DNA from: CAYFMP01 sp964344215
GTDB taxonomy: Bacteria > Pseudomonadota > Alphaproteobacteria > Rhodospirillales > Casp-alpha2
NCBI GenBank assembly: GCA_964344215.1
Contig: CAYFMP010000032.1
Coordinates: 1-37,848 of the forward strand
Reading direction: 5' to 3'
DNA length: 37,848 bases
This document shows, piece by piece, positions 1-10,407 of the stretch. The notes under the pieces were generated by a model. It was not told the origin of the DNA and searched no databases. It worked only from the letters and a program-made list of their open reading frames with translations. How positions within the stretch are numbered: the first letter of the stretch is position 1; every line of letters begins with the position of its first letter. The position numbers were made by a program, and so were the translations under genes.

Positions 1-135
1 CCGGCACCGTATGTCAACCTCAACCGTCGGCCGCCGCCTCCGACGGCGACGGCGCCGTTGCAATTCGCCGGCCCGCGGGCCAGAATCGAACCGTCGGCGC
101 CCGGCCTTCCGGGCCGGCACAAGGAGGCCAATGCT

Positions 136-1152
136 ATGGCGCGCATCGTTACCGTATTCGGCGGGTCCGGGTTCATCGGCCGCCACCTCGTCAAACGTCT
201 GGCCGCCGACGGCGACGAGGTCCGGGTCGCGGTCCGCGATGCGGAAGCGGCGAACTTCCTGAAAACCGCCGGCGAGGCTGGCCAAATCGTGCTGTGGCCG
301 ACCGACATCCGCGAACCCGACCAGGTCGCGACCGCGCTCGACGGCGCCGATGCCGCAGTCAATCTGGTCGGCATCCTATCCGAGTGGGGGCGGCGCACGT
401 TCGAGGCCGTCCACGTCGACGGCGCCCGCGTCATCGCCGAGGCCGCCAGTACCGCCGGTGTCGCGCGGCTGCTCCATGTTTCCGCCATCGGCGCCGACGC
501 CGCTTCGGCGTCGCGCTATGCGCAAACCAAGGCGGCCGGAGAAGAGGCCGTCGGCGCCGCCTTCGCGGGCGCCACCATCGTTCGGCCCAGCGTCGTGTTC
601 GGGCCGGAGGATTCGTTCTTCAACATGTTCGCCGGCCTGACCCGGCTGACCCCTATGCTGCCGGTGTTCGGCTGTCCGACTTTTCCGAAGGCGTCGATCA
701 GTGTCGAGCAGGGCCGAATCGACGTCGACGTCGAGCTCTACGGTGACGGCGGCACCCGGTTTCAGCCGGTCTACGTCGGCGACGTCGCCGACGCCATCAT
801 GGCGGCGCTGGCCGACGACGCGACCCGGGGCAAGGTTTACGAGCTCGGTGGACCGACCGTCTACAGCTTCAAGGAGCTCATGGAACTGATGCTGGAACAG
901 ATCGGGCGGCGACGGCTGCTGATTCCGGTCGCCTTCGGGTTGGCCGTGGTGCCGGCCTGGTTCCTCGAAAAGCTCCCGCAACCGCCGTTGACCCGCGACC
1001 AGCTGGAACTCATGAAATCCGACAACGTGGTCAGCGACCAAGCGCTCGGCCTCAACGACCTCGGCGTCGAGGCGCACTCGGCCGAGGCCATCCTGCCGAC
1101 CTATCTGCACCGCTTCCGTCCACCTGTCCGGCAGGGATCGAAACCGGTCTGA
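136..1152 (+). CDS. NDUFA9-like NAD(P)-binding protein (atypical SDR, complex I associated)
   Basis: A 338-residue atypical short-chain dehydrogenase/reductase. The N-terminal Rossmann fold carries the nucleotide-binding motif GGSGFIG at residues 9-15, followed by RHLVKRL. The family relatives are the 39-kDa NDUFA9 subunit of respiratory complex I and bacterial homologues that bind NADPH structurally; a catalytic role is not obvious. The C-terminal part has the PVYVGDVADAI segment typical of this family. The ATG at 136 was chosen because AAGGAGG lies at 121-127 and the protein then begins right at the Rossmann strand; the frame stays open upstream but without a good start. It stands alone between the window edge and a convergent MarR gene. 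Family assignment is firm; physical association with complex I is inferred from the family. Confidence 0.85.
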   Translation: MARIVTVFGGSGFIGRHLVKRLAADGDEVRVAVRDAEAANFLKTAGEAGQIVLWPTDIREPDQVATALDGADAAVNLVGILSEWGRRTFEAVHVDGARVIAEAASTAGVARLLHVSAIGADAASASRYAQTKAAGEEAVGAAFAGATIVRPSVVFGPEDSFFNMFAGLTRLTPMLPVFGCPTFPKASISVEQGRIDVDVELYGDGGTRFQPVYVGDVADAIMAALADDATRGKVYELGGPTVYSFKELMELMLEQIGRRRLLIPVAFGLAVVPAWFLEKLPQPPLTRDQLELMKSDNVVSDQALGLNDLGVEAHSAEAILPTYLHRFRPPVRQGSKPV

Positions 1153-1183
1153 AAACGACCACCGGCCGGCGCCGGCAACAGCC

Positions 1184-1564
1184 TCAGAACCGCTGCGGCA
1201 GGCCGGTATCGGCGGCTCCGGCACCGGTATCGGCGGCGGCGACGATGAGTTCGCCGAACTCGCGCAGGAAAACAGAGCCGCGGACGGTGCGCTGAATGAG
1301 TACGCTGCGGCGGTCGGCCTCGTCGGTCTTGCGGCGCACCAGTTGAAGGTCGCACAAGCGGTTGACGGCCCGGGTTATGGCCGGTTTCGAGACCTTGAAA
1401 GCGCTGGCAAGCCCGCGCACCGTATGCGGCGGTGGCGTCAGGTAGACGGTCAGCAACAGCGCCATCTGACGGGCCGAAAGATCGGGCGCATCGAGGCGGA
1501 CGCTGTTGACGATGGCGCCGCGCCAGATGTCGAGGGCCTTCAGTTCGTCGAGTTCAACCTGCAT
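1184..1564 (-). CDS. MarR-family transcriptional regulator
   Basis: A 126-residue winged-helix protein. Residues about 50-95 form the recognition region (LASAFKVSKPAITRAVNRL, then the wing DEADRRSVLIQRT), the classical MarR pattern of a helix-turn-helix followed by a basic DxRxxxxxxT wing. MarR proteins are dimeric repressors that usually release DNA on binding small phenolic or oxidant ligands. It is slightly short for the family (about 140-150), mainly at the C-terminal dimerisation helix. It is divergent from the glutathione transferase at 1765, with a 200-base gap that holds two inverted repeats, so control of itself and of the transferase is a reasonable inference. No clear ribosome-binding site precedes the ATG at 1564. 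Confidence 0.85.
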   Translation of the reverse strand: MQVELDELKALDIWRGAIVNSVRLDAPDLSARQMALLLTVYLTPPPHTVRGLASAFKVSKPAITRAVNRLCDLQLVRRKTDEADRRSVLIQRTVRGSVFLREFGELIVAAADTGAGAADTGLPQRF

Positions 1565-1601
1565 CAGCCAGTCAATAACGTTTCGATAACGGAACTTTTA
1601 C

Positions 1602-1621
1602 GCGGTTCACAAACGAACCGC
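1602..1621. promoter_or_regulatory. Inverted repeat, candidate MarR operator
   Basis: GCGGTTC at 1602-1608 is repeated as its exact reverse complement GAACCGC at 1615-1621, with a 6-base spacer. It lies 38 bases upstream of the divergent MarR start. The size and symmetry suit a MarR dimer site, but that is inference. Confidence 0.4.
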
Positions 1622-1653
1622 AATAGAAAACGCAAAGGCTTTCTGTAACGAGT

Positions 1654-1680
1654 ACGAAACAATTTCTACCGCCGTTTCGT
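1654..1680. promoter_or_regulatory. Second inverted repeat in the MarR/GST divergent region
   Basis: ACGAAAC (1654-1660) and GTTTCGT (1674-1680) are perfect reverse complements separated by 13 bases. A further GTTTCG lies nearby at about 1580. It could be a second operator or part of the promoter region of the downstream transferase gene. Confidence 0.35.
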
Positions 1681-1764
1681 GCTCTCTTGCCAGGCGGCGG
1701 CCGGCGAGCCATCATCCGCCGCCCCCAAGAATTACACATTGTGAACGTCGCCAGGAGAACTTCG

Positions 1765-2418
1765 ATGCCCGACTACACCCTCGTCATCGGCAACCGCAAC
1801 TACTCGTCGTGGTCGCTGCGCGCCTGGCTGGTCTTGAAACAGACCGCCGCCGACTTCGACGAGGTGGTGATCCCCTTGGACCACCCCGAATCGAAGGCCG
1901 CCATCCTGTCGCACTCGGCGGCCGGCCGGGTGCCGGTCCTGAAATGCGCCGACGGCACCGTCTGGGAATCGCTGGCCATCGCCGAGTATCTGGCCGAGAC
2001 TTTTCCGGAGGCCGGCTTATGGCCGGCGCCGGCGGCGGCCCGGGCCCGGGCGCGGGCGATTTCGTCGGAGATGCACGCCGGCTTCGTCGAGTTGCGGACC
2101 CATATGCCGATGGACGTACGCGCCGAGTGGCCGGGCCGTGGCCAGTTGGGCGGCGTCGACGCCGACATCGCCAGGATCGTCGACATCTGGTCTCAGTGCC
2201 GGGCCGCGTTCGGCGACGACGGTCCTTTTCTGTTCGGCCGTTTCACCATTGCCGATGCCATGTTCGCGCCGGTCGTCTCGCGCTTTCGGACCTATGCGGT
2301 CGATTTGGCCGGGTCGGCGGCCGACTATGCCGAAGCCGTCTGGCGGCACCGGCCGATGGCGGCCTGGCGGGCCGCCGCCGCCGAAGAGCCCTGGGTCATC
2401 GACACCCCAAAGATCTGA
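1765..2418 (+). CDS. Glutathione S-transferase family protein
   Basis: A 217-residue protein with the thioredoxin-like N-terminal domain of glutathione transferases. The start, TLVIGNRNYSSWSLRAWL, matches the group in which SSWS carries the putative catalytic serine. Residues about 50-70 hold the cis-proline and glutathione-binding segment (GRVPVLKC, then WESLAIAEYL). The all-alpha C-terminal domain contains FLFGRFTIADAMFAPV, with the conserved N-capping box. Its action is predicted to be glutathione conjugation or thiol-dependent reduction in the cytoplasm; the substrate cannot be read from the sequence. ATG 1765 was chosen over upstream non-ATG starts because AGGAGAA lies about 6 bases before it. 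It faces the RraA-like gene convergently with only 15 bases between the stops. Confidence 0.88.
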   Translation: MPDYTLVIGNRNYSSWSLRAWLVLKQTAADFDEVVIPLDHPESKAAILSHSAAGRVPVLKCADGTVWESLAIAEYLAETFPEAGLWPAPAAARARARAISSEMHAGFVELRTHMPMDVRAEWPGRGQLGGVDADIARIVDIWSQCRAAFGDDGPFLFGRFTIADAMFAPVVSRFRTYAVDLAGSAADYAEAVWRHRPMAAWRAAAAEEPWVIDTPKI

Positions 2419-2433
2419 AACGGCGAGGTCGAC

Positions 2434-3093
2434 TCAGATCGGTTCCGGCTCGGCCAAACCCATGCCGTCGGCCGGCAACACGCCTTTGGCCGTCGCCGCG
2501 TTGGTCGCCCCTTCCTGGGCGATCTTGTCGAGCGAAGCCGCCAGCAGAACCTCGGTGCGCTCGAGCGGCACGACGGCGACGCCGTCGTCGTCGCCGATCA
2601 CCAGATCGCCGGGCCGGACCGGACAGCCGGCGCAGGCGATGACGCCGTCGATGACGCCGCCGAACCCCTTGTGCGGACCGGCCGGCACCACGGCCCGGCT
2701 AAAGCAGGGGAAGCCGAGCTCCCTAATCTCGGCGGCATCGCGCACGGCGCCGTCGATGACTAGGCCGCCGATGTCGCGCTGCAACGCGGCCCGGGTCATG
2801 ATGCCACCCCACAGCGCCGTATCCTCGTAACCGCCGGCATCGGCGACCAAGATCTCGCCTTCCCGCATCAGGCCGATGGCCACGTGCAGGGCAGAGTTGT
2901 CGCCGACCATGCAGGCGACGGTGCGGGCTTGGCCCAACAGCCGCATGCCGGCGGCCAGCGGCTTGACGGCGGCGGCCATGACGTGGGTGCGGTTCATGCA
3001 GTCCGAGACGATGGCCGGCGGGATGTCGCGCCACGCCTCGAGGCGGTCGGCGTCGAGCCGTTCGAAGTCGGTCACATGGCGCTGGATCGGCAT
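2434..3093 (-). CDS. RraA family protein (HMG/CHA aldolase or demethylmenaquinone-methyltransferase-like)
   Basis: A 219-residue RraA-fold protein. The active-site region of class II HMG/CHA aldolases is visible: GDNSALHVAIG around residue 75, and GLVIDGAVRDAAEI around 115-130, with the Arg-Asp pair that binds substrate and the metal-bound water. These enzymes cleave 4-hydroxy-4-methyl-2-oxoglutarate or 4-carboxy-4-hydroxy-2-oxoadipate to pyruvate. However, RraA-fold proteins vary in function and some are RNase E regulators, so the substrate stays open. GDLVIGDDDGVAVVP near residue 175 is typical of the fold. The ATG at 3093 is preceded by AAAGGAGA at a good distance; the longer open frame upstream looks non-coding. 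No aromatic-degradation neighbours are present to fix the role. Confidence 0.82.
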   Translation of the reverse strand: MPIQRHVTDFERLDADRLEAWRDIPPAIVSDCMNRTHVMAAAVKPLAAGMRLLGQARTVACMVGDNSALHVAIGLMREGEILVADAGGYEDTALWGGIMTRAALQRDIGGLVIDGAVRDAAEIRELGFPCFSRAVVPAGPHKGFGGVIDGVIACAGCPVRPGDLVIGDDDGVAVVPLERTEVLLAASLDKIAQEGATNAATAKGVLPADGMGLAEPEPI

Positions 3094-3181
3094 GCTCGGT
3101 CTCCTTTGTCGTTGTTTCCCCGACCGTATATCATCGCCGTACCGGGACCAAGCGCCCGCAAGCAGGTAGGGAACCGCACCC

Positions 3182-3571
3182 ATGTTCGGATGGTTCGGAG
3201 GCTCGCGCCGACGCGAGATCAAGCAGCTCAACCGCGATGCTCCGCTTCTGGTCGAGCACACCCTGCAGAGTTTCCGGGCCGAGCACATCCGCGACATCGC
3301 CGTGATGACGGCCGAGCACATCAGGCGCGCTCACACGGTCTATGGAACGGCCGAGATCGACCGCAAACGGGCGCTCGTCGATTACAAGACCCTGCACAAA
3401 GAGGCGCGCCGCAAGAACGACCAGGTCGCTTTGAGCGCTGTCACCCTGGTCATCGTTCACCTGCGCGCCGAGCTCGTCGACGCCAACGGAAGCCGGCAAT
3501 GCGCACCGGCCCGCGCCGCCATCGACGATTTTGTCGACGAATGGACGGCCGACGGCTCCGACACCGATTGA
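3182..3571 (+). CDS. Unrecognised protein, 129 residues
   Basis: I do not recognise this family. The protein is predicted soluble, with no signal peptide or membrane segment. It starts MFGWFGGSRRREIKQL, a short hydrophobic and glycine tip followed by a basic stretch, then is mainly helical and charged (residues 20-110, with several basic clusters such as RRKND). It ends acidic. An AGGTAGGGA sequence lies about 9 bases before the ATG, and the codon pattern is GC-rich in third positions like its neighbours, so I think it is a real gene. It is divergent from the RraA-like gene and followed by the AT-rich interval before the leucine dehydrogenase gene, so it is probably monocistronic. Confidence 0.6.
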   Translation: MFGWFGGSRRREIKQLNRDAPLLVEHTLQSFRAEHIRDIAVMTAEHIRRAHTVYGTAEIDRKRALVDYKTLHKEARRKNDQVALSAVTLVIVHLRAELVDANGSRQCAPARAAIDDFVDEWTADGSDTD

Positions 3572-3672
3572 CCGGTGCGGATCGAGCCGCCGAATGACGG
3601 CAACGACGGCCGAGTCACAACCTTTCCGACGGCGCCGCTTTAACGGAACATTATAACGAGTCGGGCGTCATT

Positions 3673-3691
3673 AACGCCATTTCATGGCGTT
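3673..3691 (+). terminator. Hairpin in the AT-rich interval, possible terminator
   Basis: AACGCCAT and ATGGCGTT form an 8-bp perfect stem with a 3-base loop, followed by TATTTACTGTTTATTG. It lies about 100 bases after the stop at 3571. The T-tract is interrupted, so termination is plausible but not certain; it could also be a regulatory palindrome for the gene at 3816. The surrounding 3640-3760 is markedly AT-rich and probably holds that gene's promoter. Confidence 0.4.
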
Positions 3692-3815
3692 TATTTACTG
3701 TTTATTGATTCAATTTCAGTTTTTTTATTAAATTAACTATTCAACGGTATTTTTACTGTGCGCCCTCGAGTCGACGTCGAACGTCCTCGGGCGCCGTCCG
3801 AAAGGAGATCGCGAA

Positions 3816-4874
3816 ATGACCGTTTTTTCCTCACCCGATTTCGACACTCACGAAGCGGTGGTTTTCCACAACGACGCCGACACCGGCCTCAAGGCCATCG
3901 TCGCCATTCACAACACCAACTTGGGCCCCGCCCTCGGCGGATGCCGGATGTGGCCCTACGAAACCGAGGCCGACGCCGTCGCCGACGTCTTGCGTCTGTC
4001 GAAGGGCATGACCTACAAGGCCGCCGTTTCCGGCCTCGATTACGGCGGCGGCAAGGCGGTCATCATCGGCGACCCCAAGACCGACAAGACGCCCGCACTG
4101 CTCCGCGCCATGGGCCGGTTCGTCCACTCCCTGGGCGGGCGTTACAGGACCGCTGAGGACGTCGGCACCACGGTCGAGGACATGGACGTGCTACGCCGCG
4201 AGACCGTCTATGCCCACGGTTTTTCCGACGGCACCGGCAATCCGTCGCCGGCTACCGCTTTCGGCGTGTTTCGCGGCATCGAGGCCGCCGTCATGCACCG
4301 CCACGGCAAGGAGGGCGTCGCCGGCTTCAGCGTCGCCGTCCAGGGACTGGGCAACGTCGGCTACGTGCTGTCGCGCTATCTGACCGAGAACGGCGCCCAG
4401 TTAATCGTCACCGACGTCGATGCGGCCCGTATAGAGCGCGTCGTCGGCGATTTCGGCGCCCGCGCCGTCGGTCCGGATGAGATTTTCGAGGCCGAGGCCG
4501 ACGTCTTTGCGCCATGCGCACTGGGTGCCGTCATCAACGACCGCACCGCGTCCCGCCTCACCGCCGGGATCGTCGCCGGCGCCGCCAACAACCAACTGGC
4601 CGAACCCCGTCATGGCCTGGTCCTGAACGAGCGCGGCATCCTCTATGCGCCGGACTACGTCATCAACGCCGGCGGTCTTATCGACATCACCAACGAGGGG
4701 CCCGACTATACGGCTGAGAAGGCGCTGTCGCAGGTGGCCGGCATCTACGACACGCTGACGGCCGTTTTCGAACGCGCCCGGCGCTCCGGCCGGCCGCCCG
4801 AGGAAATCGCCGATAGCATGGCCGAAGAGCGCTTCCAAAAGACGCCGAGCGCCGCCGTCACGGCTGCCGCTTGA
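3816..4874 (+). CDS. Leucine dehydrogenase-like amino-acid dehydrogenase (Glu/Leu/Phe/Val family)
   Basis: A 352-residue member of the Glu/Leu/Phe/Val dehydrogenase family, of leucine dehydrogenase length. The catalytic domain shows LGPALGGCRMW at residues 36-46, the substrate-binding lysine in KGMTYKAA (K68) and the catalytic lysine in GGGKAVI (K80). The NAD-binding domain has VQGLGNVGYVL around residue 180. It should deaminate a branched-chain or aromatic amino acid to the 2-oxo acid with reduction of NAD in the cytoplasm; whether Leu, Val or Phe is preferred cannot be decided. A strong site, AAAGGAGATC, precedes the ATG by 5 bases. It is monocistronic in appearance, with an AT-rich leader and 131 bases before the next gene. 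Confidence 0.88.
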   Translation: MTVFSSPDFDTHEAVVFHNDADTGLKAIVAIHNTNLGPALGGCRMWPYETEADAVADVLRLSKGMTYKAAVSGLDYGGGKAVIIGDPKTDKTPALLRAMGRFVHSLGGRYRTAEDVGTTVEDMDVLRRETVYAHGFSDGTGNPSPATAFGVFRGIEAAVMHRHGKEGVAGFSVAVQGLGNVGYVLSRYLTENGAQLIVTDVDAARIERVVGDFGARAVGPDEIFEAEADVFAPCALGAVINDRTASRLTAGIVAGAANNQLAEPRHGLVLNERGILYAPDYVINAGGLIDITNEGPDYTAEKALSQVAGIYDTLTAVFERARRSGRPPEEIADSMAEERFQKTPSAAVTAAA

Positions 4875-5837
4875 GCGTCGGAGCCGGCTTCGGCAACTCG
4901 GCCGAAACCGGCCGGTCGGCGACGGATTGGTAGGCGCTTGTTGCAAACTTTTCCCTAAACCCGCACCATATCGGGCGATTTACCGTCATCCGGGGGATTT
5001 GCGGAATGCGGCGCATCATACTGTCCGTGGTTGTCATGGCCGGGCTGATCGGAGGGGCCTGGGCCCAGACCGAAGAGGACGCCGCCAAGGCGGCGGCCGA
5101 GGCGTCGGCGGCGGCCGAACGGGAACGCGTCGAAACGGAGTTGGCCGAGGCCCGGGCCAGGATCGAAGCCGGCGAATTCGAGAAGGCCGTCGAGTCGCTG
5201 GCCGGGCTGGCCCGCACCGGCAGCGTCGAAGCGATGATCACGCTGGCTGAATTGCACCTGAGCGGCGACGGACTGCGTCAGAGCGATTCGCTGGCGTTGG
5301 GCTTTTACAAGCAGGCCGGCGATGCCGGCGACGCTGAAGCCCAGTTCCGGCTCGGCCAGATGTACTTGGATGGCTTGGGCACCCCGGTGCGAACTCGCGA
5401 AGCCGTCAAATGGCTCGGCCGCGCCGCCGAAAAAGGCCACGACGAGGCGATGCGCCGGCTCGGCATGGTCTACCTGTTGGGCCATCAGGATTTTCCCGAG
5501 GACGGGAGGTTGGCCCGCAAGTGGCTCGAGCAGGCGGCCGAGCACGGCAGCATCGAGGCCGAGTACGCGCTGGAAAGGCTCGACGGCGACACCGAGATCG
5601 TCACCTTTGACGAATTCCACGACAAGGACAAGAAGCTCTCCACGACCGAGCTTGTCGGCAGCGCCGTCGTCTCCGGTCTGGGCCGCATCAACGGTTCCCT
5701 ACGGGGGATGAAGCTCCAGGGGCGCGGCAAGGAGCGCGTCGTCCTTCTCGGGAACAACACTTTCGAGGTTACGGTGCCGGGGGTTCGGCTGGCTATCGAC
5801 GATGGGCCGGAGGTCTTCTTCGGATCTCTGAAGATCA

Positions 5838-7376
<1,539 letters not shown>

Positions 7377-7377
7377 A

Positions 7378-8361
7378 ATGACCGAGCAAACGATCATCTT
7401 CGTGGTCATCGGCTCGGTCGCCGCCATGCTCATTCTCGGCGGCGGCATCATCGGCGCCACCATGGTGATCCGGCCGAAAGTGCTGTTGCGCCAGCGCATG
7501 AACCAGATCGGCGTGATCGGCGACGGCGCGCCATCGGAAAAAAAGGAAAGCCGTCGCCAGAGGCGCATCCAGGAAAAAGTCAAGCAGCTCGAATCGAAAG
7601 GCGAGAAACAAGGCGGCCTCGAGGCCGTCCGCGACGAGCTGCTGCAGGCCGGCCTCGATATCACCATCGGCTCCTATTTCGTGATCTGCGCCGTGGCCGG
7701 CGTGCTCAGCGCGTTCGTTTACCTGGTTCTCGGATTCCACATCTTCGGCGCCCTGCCGGTCGCCGTCGTCGGCAGCCTGTTCCTGCCGAGGTTCGTCCTC
7801 AGGTTCATCGCCAAACGGCGGCAGAAGATGTTCACCGCCAAGTTTGCCGACGCCATCGACTTGATCGTCCGCGGCATCCGCTCGGGCCTGCCGGTTAACG
7901 AATGCCTGAGTGTCGTCGCCCGCGAGTTCGACCCGCCGGTCGGCGAGGAATTCCGGCTCCTGGTCGAAGGCATGAACCTGGGCCTGCCGATGGACGACCT
8001 GATGGCGAAGGGGCTGAAGCGCATACCGACTCCCGAGTACAAGTTTTTCGCCATCGTCACCCAGATCCAGAAGCAGACAGGCGGCAACCTCGCCGATACG
8101 CTGTCCAACCTTTCAGGCGTCCTGCGCGAACGCAAGAAGATGCGCGACAAGGCGCAGGCGATGGCCAGCGAAGCCAAGTCGTCGGCCGGCATAATCGGCT
8201 CCTTGCCGTTCGTCGTCTCCGGCCTGTTGTCGGTGGTCAATCCCGACTACCTGTTGCTCTTGTTCACGACCGACGCCGGCAACTACATGATCTACGGCGG
8301 TTTGTTTTGGATGTTCTGCGGATCGATGGTGATGCGCAACATGATCAACTTCGAGATGTAG
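7378..8361 (+). CDS. tadB: TadB, type II/Flp pilus inner-membrane platform protein
   Basis: A 327-residue polytopic protein of the T2SSF family. It has an N-terminal membrane helix (residues 6-30), a basic, charged cytoplasmic stretch, two helices around residues 100-145, the T2SSF domain (FADAIDLIVRGIRSGLPV through GGNLADTLSNLS), and C-terminal helices around 265-320. In the Tad system TadB and TadC form the inner-membrane platform that couples the CpaF motor to pilin polymerisation. The ATG follows the cpaF stop after one base and the stop lies two bases before the tadC start, so the three genes are translated as a coupled unit. Length and domain order are normal. Confidence 0.92.
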   Translation: MTEQTIIFVVIGSVAAMLILGGGIIGATMVIRPKVLLRQRMNQIGVIGDGAPSEKKESRRQRRIQEKVKQLESKGEKQGGLEAVRDELLQAGLDITIGSYFVICAVAGVLSAFVYLVLGFHIFGALPVAVVGSLFLPRFVLRFIAKRRQKMFTAKFADAIDLIVRGIRSGLPVNECLSVVAREFDPPVGEEFRLLVEGMNLGLPMDDLMAKGLKRIPTPEYKFFAIVTQIQKQTGGNLADTLSNLSGVLRERKKMRDKAQAMASEAKSSAGIIGSLPFVVSGLLSVVNPDYLLLLFTTDAGNYMIYGGLFWMFCGSMVMRNMINFEM

Positions 8362-8363
8362 AG

Positions 8364-9335
8364 ATGGCCGCGCTCGCCCGCATGGACCTGTCGGTGATGA
8401 TCCTTCTGCTGGTCGGCGGCATCGCCCTGATCGGCGGCGGGTTCTATGCGATGACGTTCCTCAAGGGCGGCAAGCGGGCGAACCGCATCAAGTCCGTGCT
8501 CAGCAAGCACCGTTCGGAGATGAGCAAGCGCCAGATGGAAAGCCTGGCGAAGCCGTCGGCCATCCGTAGCCGCAAGGAGAAGGTCCACGTCGAGCTTCTG
8601 CAGACCATGTTGGAGCGTCTGCAACTGCGCAACTTGCTGTTTTCGACCGAGCTACGCTCGCAACTGGCTCAGGCCGGCATGCGCGGGCGGTCCGCCGTCG
8701 TCGTCTACGTGTCGTCGCGAATCCTGTTGAGCTTGTTCCTGTTCCTCGGCGTCCTCATTTTTCTGCAGTTCGCAAAGGACTTCCCATACCCGGATTTCGT
8801 CAAGTTCATCTTCGCCGGCGTCGCCGGCGCCGTCGGCTTCTACCTGCCGCGGGTGCTGCTGAGCAACACCGTCCAGAAGCGTCAGCAGCAGATGATCAAG
8901 GCCTTTCCCGACACCATGGACCTGTTGGTGATCTGTGTCGAAGCCGGACTCGGTATCGAGAACGCGTTCGCCCGCGTCACCGAGGAACTCATGGAATCGG
9001 CGCCGGTCCTGGCCCAGGAACTGGGTATCACGTCGGCCGAACTGGCCTATCTCGGCGACCGCCGGCAGGCCTATGAGAACTTTTCCAACCGAACCGGCCT
9101 GCCCGCCGTCAAATCTCTGGCGACGGCGCTGATTCAATCCGAGCAGTACGGCACCCCGGTCGGCGTCGCCTTGAAGGTCCTGGCCCAGGAGAAACGCGAC
9201 GAGCGCATGGCCGCGGCCGAGAAGAAGGCGGCCGCGCTACCCGCCAAACTGACCGTCCCGATGATCATCTTCTTCCTGCCGGTGCTGTTCCTGGTCGTCA
9301 TCGGACCGGCGGCGCTTCAGGTCACGGGCCTGTAA
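8364..9335 (+). CDS. tadC: TadC, second Flp pilus platform protein
   Basis: A 323-residue T2SSF-family membrane protein paralogous to TadB. There is an N-terminal helix (LSVMILLLVGGIALIGGGF), a basic cytoplasmic part, two helices around residues 110-160, and the signature MDLLVICVEAGLGIENAFARV followed by the second cytoplasmic half. A final helix (MIIFFLPVLFLVVIGPAAL) ends the protein. It is predicted to pair with TadB in the inner membrane. The ATG at 8364 lies two bases after the tadB stop; an internal ATG at 8382 is an alternative. No pilin, secretin, prepilin peptidase or cpaE gene is visible in the window, so the rest of the Tad set must lie upstream of 5006 or elsewhere. Confidence 0.9.
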   Translation: MAALARMDLSVMILLLVGGIALIGGGFYAMTFLKGGKRANRIKSVLSKHRSEMSKRQMESLAKPSAIRSRKEKVHVELLQTMLERLQLRNLLFSTELRSQLAQAGMRGRSAVVVYVSSRILLSLFLFLGVLIFLQFAKDFPYPDFVKFIFAGVAGAVGFYLPRVLLSNTVQKRQQQMIKAFPDTMDLLVICVEAGLGIENAFARVTEELMESAPVLAQELGITSAELAYLGDRRQAYENFSNRTGLPAVKSLATALIQSEQYGTPVGVALKVLAQEKRDERMAAAEKKAAALPAKLTVPMIIFFLPVLFLVVIGPAALQVTGL

Positions 9336-9399
9336 CGGCGACGCCGTCGGCGGGAGACCCGACCTTGAGGATTAAGTCAACGAAACGGGAAGCGACGCG

Positions 9400-10407
9400 G
9401 TGACGCCTGAGGCGGGTGCCGGCAACCGTTACATGATCGTCGGCGACGCCGGGTTTCTGGGCAGCCATTTCACCGACCGTCTGCTGGCCGACGCCGATAC
9501 GGCGGCGCTCACCGTCTACGATAACTTCTCGTCGGGCCGCGAATGGCACATCGCCGATCATCGGAGTGATTCGCGCTGCCGAGTGATCCGGGCCGAGACC
9601 GCCGATCAGGAGCGGCTGACCGAAGCGATGGCCGGTCACGGCGTCGTCCTCCATCTGGCCGCCAACCCGGATATCGCCCGCGCCGCCGTCGAACCGGCGA
9701 TCGACTTCGACGAAGGCACGGTGCTCACCCATCACGTCCTCGAGGCCATGCGGCGGACCGATTGTCGGCGCATCCTGTATGCTTCGGGGAGCGGGGTCTA
9801 CGGCGATCTGGGCGAGACCGAGGTCGGCGAGGCCTTCGGCCCGTTGCGGCCCATATCGACCTACGGCGCCTCCAAGTTGGCCTGCGAGGCGATGATTTCG
9901 GCCTACGTGCATCTGTTCGGGCTGAACGGTTGCATCTTCCGCTTCGGCAACGTCGTCGGCCCGCGCCAGACGCACGGGGTCGGCCTCGATTTCATTGCCA
10001 AGCTCGAGGCCGACCCGAGGCGGCTCGAAATCCTCGGCGACGGCCGCCAATCGAAGCACTATATCCACGTCGACGACGTGGTCACGGCGGTCCTGCTCGC
10101 CAACCGGGCCTCGTCCGAGCCTCTCGGCACCTTCAACGTGGCGACGGCGGATGCGCTCAGCGTTGCCGAAATCGCCGATCTGGCGGTCGATGCAATGGGT
10201 CTCGACCCGGGCTCGGTCGAGTACGTCTTCGGCGGCGGCGCCCGCGGCTGGAAAGGCGACGTCCCGGTCGTCCGCCTCAACGCCAAGCGCATCGAGGGAC
10301 TCGGCTGGCGGTGCCGCTTCTCCTCGAAGGAGGCCGTGCGGCGCTCGCTCGACTCCCTTGTCGAGGAGGCGCGGCTGGGCCGGGCGGCCAGCGGCGGCGG
10401 TCGATGA
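9400..10407 (+). CDS. NAD-dependent sugar-nucleotide epimerase/dehydratase (extended SDR)
   Basis: A 335-residue extended short-chain dehydrogenase of the UDP-glucose 4-epimerase type. The nucleotide motif reads VGDAGFLGSH (residues 14-23), with Asp where the family usually has a second Gly. The active site has Ser in YASGSGVYGD (about 129-131) and YGASK with Y155 and K159. RFGNVVGPRQ and YIHVDDVV are the usual substrate-binding elements. It should epimerise or dehydrate a nucleotide-linked sugar in the cytoplasm; the substrate is not readable. A GTG at 9400 is the likely start, with ATG 9433 as an alternative. Its stop overlaps the start of the next kinase gene (ATGA at 10404-10407), which ties the enzyme to a dedicated sugar pathway. 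Confidence 0.85.
   Translation: MTPEAGAGNRYMIVGDAGFLGSHFTDRLLADADTAALTVYDNFSSGREWHIADHRSDSRCRVIRAETADQERLTEAMAGHGVVLHLAANPDIARAAVEPAIDFDEGTVLTHHVLEAMRRTDCRRILYASGSGVYGDLGETEVGEAFGPLRPISTYGASKLACEAMISAYVHLFGLNGCIFRFGNVVGPRQTHGVGLDFIAKLEADPRRLEILGDGRQSKHYIHVDDVVTAVLLANRASSEPLGTFNVATADALSVAEIADLAVDAMGLDPGSVEYVFGGGARGWKGDVPVVRLNAKRIEGLGWRCRFSSKEAVRRSLDSLVEEARLGRAASGGGR

Noticed and set aside
99..114. GC-rich hairpin GCCCGG/CCGGGC before the first gene
   Set aside because: It has no T-tract and such GC stems are common by chance here, so I do not call it a terminator.
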